From NCBI RefSeq assembly GCF_024204645.1, contig NZ_CP100351.1, positions 1,364,001-1,428,000 on the forward strand: DNA of 64,000 nt, in the 5' to 3' direction. Below the pieces are notes generated by a model. It searched no databases. It was not told the origin of the DNA and worked only from the letters and a program-made list of their open reading frames with translations. Source of the stretch: Desulfomicrobium sp. ZS1 (GTDB lineage Bacteria; Desulfobacterota; Desulfovibrionia; Desulfovibrionales; Desulfomicrobiaceae). The first letter of the stretch is position 1; the number at the start of each line of letters is the position of its first letter. The position numbers were made by a program, and so were the translations under genes. This document shows positions 61,625 through 64,000 of the stretch, piece by piece.

Positions 61625-64000
61625 TCAAGAAACGGCTTTGGGCGCGCGCCTTTGGCCTTGCAGCGATCCCGCCATGCGCTTGGCGTATTTGAGCTGTTCT
61701 TCCCTGGTCCGCACTTCCGCGTTCAGAACGGCCCGTTTCACCGCCCGCAGGATATTCGCAAACTGCGGCCCCGGTTCCAGGCCCATTTCCTTGATATCCG
61801 AACCCGTAACGAGGATGTCCACATCCTGTAAATGCGTCAGGTAGTGGGAGATGGCTTTCTTTTGTTCCAGCTTGCGCTGCTTGGCCATGGTATAGAGCAG
61901 TCCTTCCAGAGACAAGGGGGAGAGTATGTCATACAGATCGGCCAAAGACCCCCCATTCTTTCCCCATTGCGCCAGCTGCATGGCCACATAGCGCAGCTGG
62001 CGGCGGGTGGATTCCACCAGTTCCGTCCTCTTGGGCGGAAACGTCAGGCGCGAGGTCAGGGCCTGGACCTGATGCGTGTCGAAGCCCGAGACCAGACCGA
62101 GAAAATAGACGATCCAGATGTCCGGGGCCTCCTCGCGGAACAGCAGCTTGTACCAGGTGATGATCTTTTCGATCTCTTCCAGCAGGGCTTCTTTTGTCTG
62201 CGGGAAATGGAGCAGGGGATGAATCTCCTGCAAAAGTCCCAGGTCGCGCATGCGGATCAGCGCGTCAAGGGGTGCGCTGTCTTCGGCCAAAAGGCGCAGC
62301 TCGTGCCGGATGCGCGCCCCGGAGAGCTTCTGAAAGATGTTCAGGCGCACTGCGTTTTTGATGAGCCGCTCGGTCTGCGAGCCGATCTTGAACTGGAAAC
62401 GCTGCTCGAAACGGATGGCACGGATGATGCGCGTCGGGTCTTCCACGAAAGACAGGGAATGCAGGACACGGATGACGCCGTCTTTCAAATCCTGCTGCCC
62501 GCCGAAAAAATCCACCAGACGCCCGAAGTGGGGCGGGCAGAGGTGGATGGCCAGGGTGTTGATGGAGAAGTCGCGGCGGTACAGATCCATCTTCAGCGAC
62601 GAGAGTTCGACGATGGGCAGGGCGGCCGGGTACTCGTAGTACTCCAGGCGGGCCGTGGCCACGTCGATCTTCTGGCCGCTGGGCAGGATGAGTACTGCAG
62701 TGCGGAATTTGAGGTGCGAGCGCACCCGCGCCGCGAGCTTGTGGCCAAGATTCTGGGCGAACACGATCCCGTCGCCCTCGACCACCAGGTCGATGTCGTC
62801 GTTGGGGATGCCCAGCAGCATGTCGCGCACGAATCCGCCCACGGCATAGACTTCCACGCCAAGCTCCTGCCCGGTCTGCCCTGCCAGCTGCAGCAGGGAA
62901 ACAATGTCTTTGGGCAGACGCTCAAGGAGTATCTGACGGATGTTCTTTTCCTGGCGCTTGTCCGAAAGCAGGGACTCGGGGATGCGGGCTGGTTCCTGAA
63001 TCATCAGGTTGATGAGGTCCGTGCGCGTGATGACCCCGACCAATTCCTGTTCGCGCAGCACCGGGACCAGACGCTGGCGATGCCCCAGAATGATTTCCAT
63101 GACCTGATAGAGGTCCTGGGCCTCGGTCACGAAAAGAAAATCCTCCAGCATGTACTCCGTGACCCGTTCTTCTCCCAGACCATGCCCAACGGCTTTTTCG
63201 GCCACGCTGTTTTCGATGATGCCGCAGACCTGGTCTGCGTATTCGACCACGGGCAGAGCTTTGAATCCATAGCGGACCATCACTTCCGCCGCCTGGGCCA
63301 CGCTCTGCGTCGCCTGGATGCGCACCACGGGCGAGGACATGAAATCCTTGACCACCATCTGGGGATTTATGAGCGAGTAGAGCAGGGCAAAAAGCTCATC
63401 CTTTACCTGAGAAATCGTGCGATCCTTGATGGAGGCCGACGCGGCATAGGCATGGCCTCCGCCGCCGAAAGACGAACAGACCACGCCCACATCCACTTCC
63501 TGAACCTTGCTGCGGGCCACGAGCTGGATACGGTCGCCCATGTGACCGACGGCAAAAAGCACGCGGATGTTTTCCATGTCCATGAGTTTGTGTGTCAGCA
63601 AGGCGAAATCGCCGACATAGGCATCAAGCACGACCTCGGCGATGACGATGTCAACGCCGTTTATGGTGTGGGTGGTGGCTGAATCGATGAGTTCCGACAG
63701 GATGGCGACCTGCTCCGTGGACAGCTCGCGGCTCATGATGTCGCGGATGACGTCGAGGTCCATGCCCATGGTCCGCAGCCAGGCCGCGGCCATGAAATCG
63801 TGTTCGGTGGTGGATTTGAAGGTGAATCCGCCCGTGTCCTCGAAGATGCCAAGACCCATAATGGTCGCTTCGTCGGGGCTGACGGTCAGGGATTTTTCGC
63901 GGAGCTTTTCAATGATGATGGACGTGGTCGCGCCCCAAGGCTGATAGATGTCCAGACTCGCTTCAAGAGCGTCGTCGGTGGCCGGGTGGTGATCATAGAC
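61625..64000 (-). CDS. DHH-CBS-tRNA nucleotidyltransferase/poly(A) polymerase fusion (5' end outside the window)
   Basis: At least 791 residues, with the N-terminus cut by the right edge: the frame is open to 64000 and begins VYDHHPATDDA, the DHH phosphoesterase motif. A DHHA1-type SFGGGGHAYAASASI follows, then two CBS domains, then a class II nucleotidyltransferase head with VYAVGGFVRDMLLGIPNDDIDLVVEGDG (GG/DxD) and the RRDFSINTLAI and RIIRAIRFEQRF motifs. This layout is known for A-adding or CCA-adding enzymes of delta-proteobacteria and Aquifex relatives. It repairs or completes tRNA 3' ends; the DHH part may cleave nucleotides. Confidence 0.9.
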   Translation of the reverse strand, partial: VYDHHPATDDALEASLDIYQPWGATTSIIIEKLREKSLTVSPDEATIMGLGIFEDTGGFTFKSTTEHDFMAAAWLRTMGMDLDVIRDIMSRELSTEQVAILSELIDSATTHTINGVDIVIAEVVLDAYVGDFALLTHKLMDMENIRVLFAVGHMGDRIQLVARSKVQEVDVGVVCSSFGGGGHAYAASASIKDRTISQVKDELFALLYSLINPQMVVKDFMSSPVVRIQATQSVAQAAEVMVRYGFKALPVVEYADQVCGIIENSVAEKAVGHGLGEERVTEYMLEDFLFVTEAQDLYQVMEIILGHRQRLVPVLREQELVGVITRTDLINLMIQEPARIPESLLSDKRQEKNIRQILLERLPKDIVSLLQLAGQTGQELGVEVYAVGGFVRDMLLGIPNDDIDLVVEGDGIVFAQNLGHKLAARVRSHLKFRTAVLILPSGQKIDVATARLEYYEYPAALPIVELSSLKMDLYRRDFSINTLAIHLCPPHFGRLVDFFGGQQDLKDGVIRVLHSLSFVEDPTRIIRAIRFEQRFQFKIGSQTERLIKNAVRLNIFQKLSGARIRHELRLLAEDSAPLDALIRMRDLGLLQEIHPLLHFPQTKEALLEEIEKIITWYKLLFREEAPDIWIVYFLGLVSGFDTHQVQALTSRLTFPPKRTELVESTRRQLRYVAMQLAQWGKNGGSLADLYDILSPLSLEGLLYTMAKQRKLEQKKAISHYLTHLQDVDILVTGSDIKEMGLEPGPQFANILRAVKRAVLNAEVRTREEQLKYAKRMAGSLQGQRRAPKAVS

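Noticed and set aside
61832-63682. 616-codon plus-strand frame opposite the DHH-CBS-nucleotidyltransferase gene
   Set aside because: Antisense shadow of a gene with intact motifs throughout.

Overview
The window looks like chromosome of a Desulfovibrionales-type sulfate reducer, possibly Desulfomicrobium-like. The basis is GC-rich coding DNA, a near-collinear homologue of the Desulfovibrio gigas aldehyde oxidoreductase Mop, accessory genes in the order I recall around DVU_1550-1559 of D. vulgaris, and a HesB/IscA-like selenoprotein. The assignment comes from family recognition, not from a search.

Left part (1-15.8 kb). A NifX-like gene and a moeA-like/mop pair diverge from two sigma-54-type promoters. 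Behind the mop terminator is a tightly overlapping run of nine genes (4774-13904): an Fe-S/CCG-domain oxidoreductase, a small CxxC protein, a methyltransferase, a C-GCAxxG-C-C protein, a radical SAM protein, an AMP-dependent CoA ligase-like protein, an XdhC-type factor, an NTP transferase with HD domain and a histidine phosphatase. XdhC and the NTP transferase suggest maturation of the Mop molybdopterin cofactor; the roles of the other genes are unknown. A probable fluoride riboswitch, crcB and a DUF190/CBS gene follow.

15.9-28 kb. A FadL-like porin gene is followed by a leftward operon of TonB receptor, fused ECF ATPase, ECF T and S components and a TiaS-like DDTD-motif protein. An ABC exporter diverges from it. 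A gene-poor stretch (24.9-26.2 kb) carries two copies of a 215-bp inverted-repeat element, a 45-bp repeat family and an antitoxin-like remnant. htpG follows.

28-36.8 kb. This part has two tRNA-His genes, a VOC protein, murA, a VKOR-thioredoxin fusion, trmO, a methyltransferase, tRNA-Asp and tRNA-Val, the UGA-containing IscA-like gene, a response-regulator diguanylate cyclase and a TtuA/TtuB-like thiolation pair.

36.8-51.7 kb. A TetR regulator sits with an MFS-PlsC-acyl ligase fusion. acs is divergent from a Pat-like acetyltransferase. Then come citrate synthase, a DMT transporter, an AraC regulator, a diguanylate cyclase and a CadC-like regulator with a metal permease.

51.8-64 kb, all leftward. 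Reading downstream: a CBS-DHH-nucleotidyltransferase fusion (cut by the window end), an amino-acid ABC transporter, a HIT protein and a LapA-like protein; then an epimerase, a LapB-like protein, mutS, a lipoprotein and lysA.
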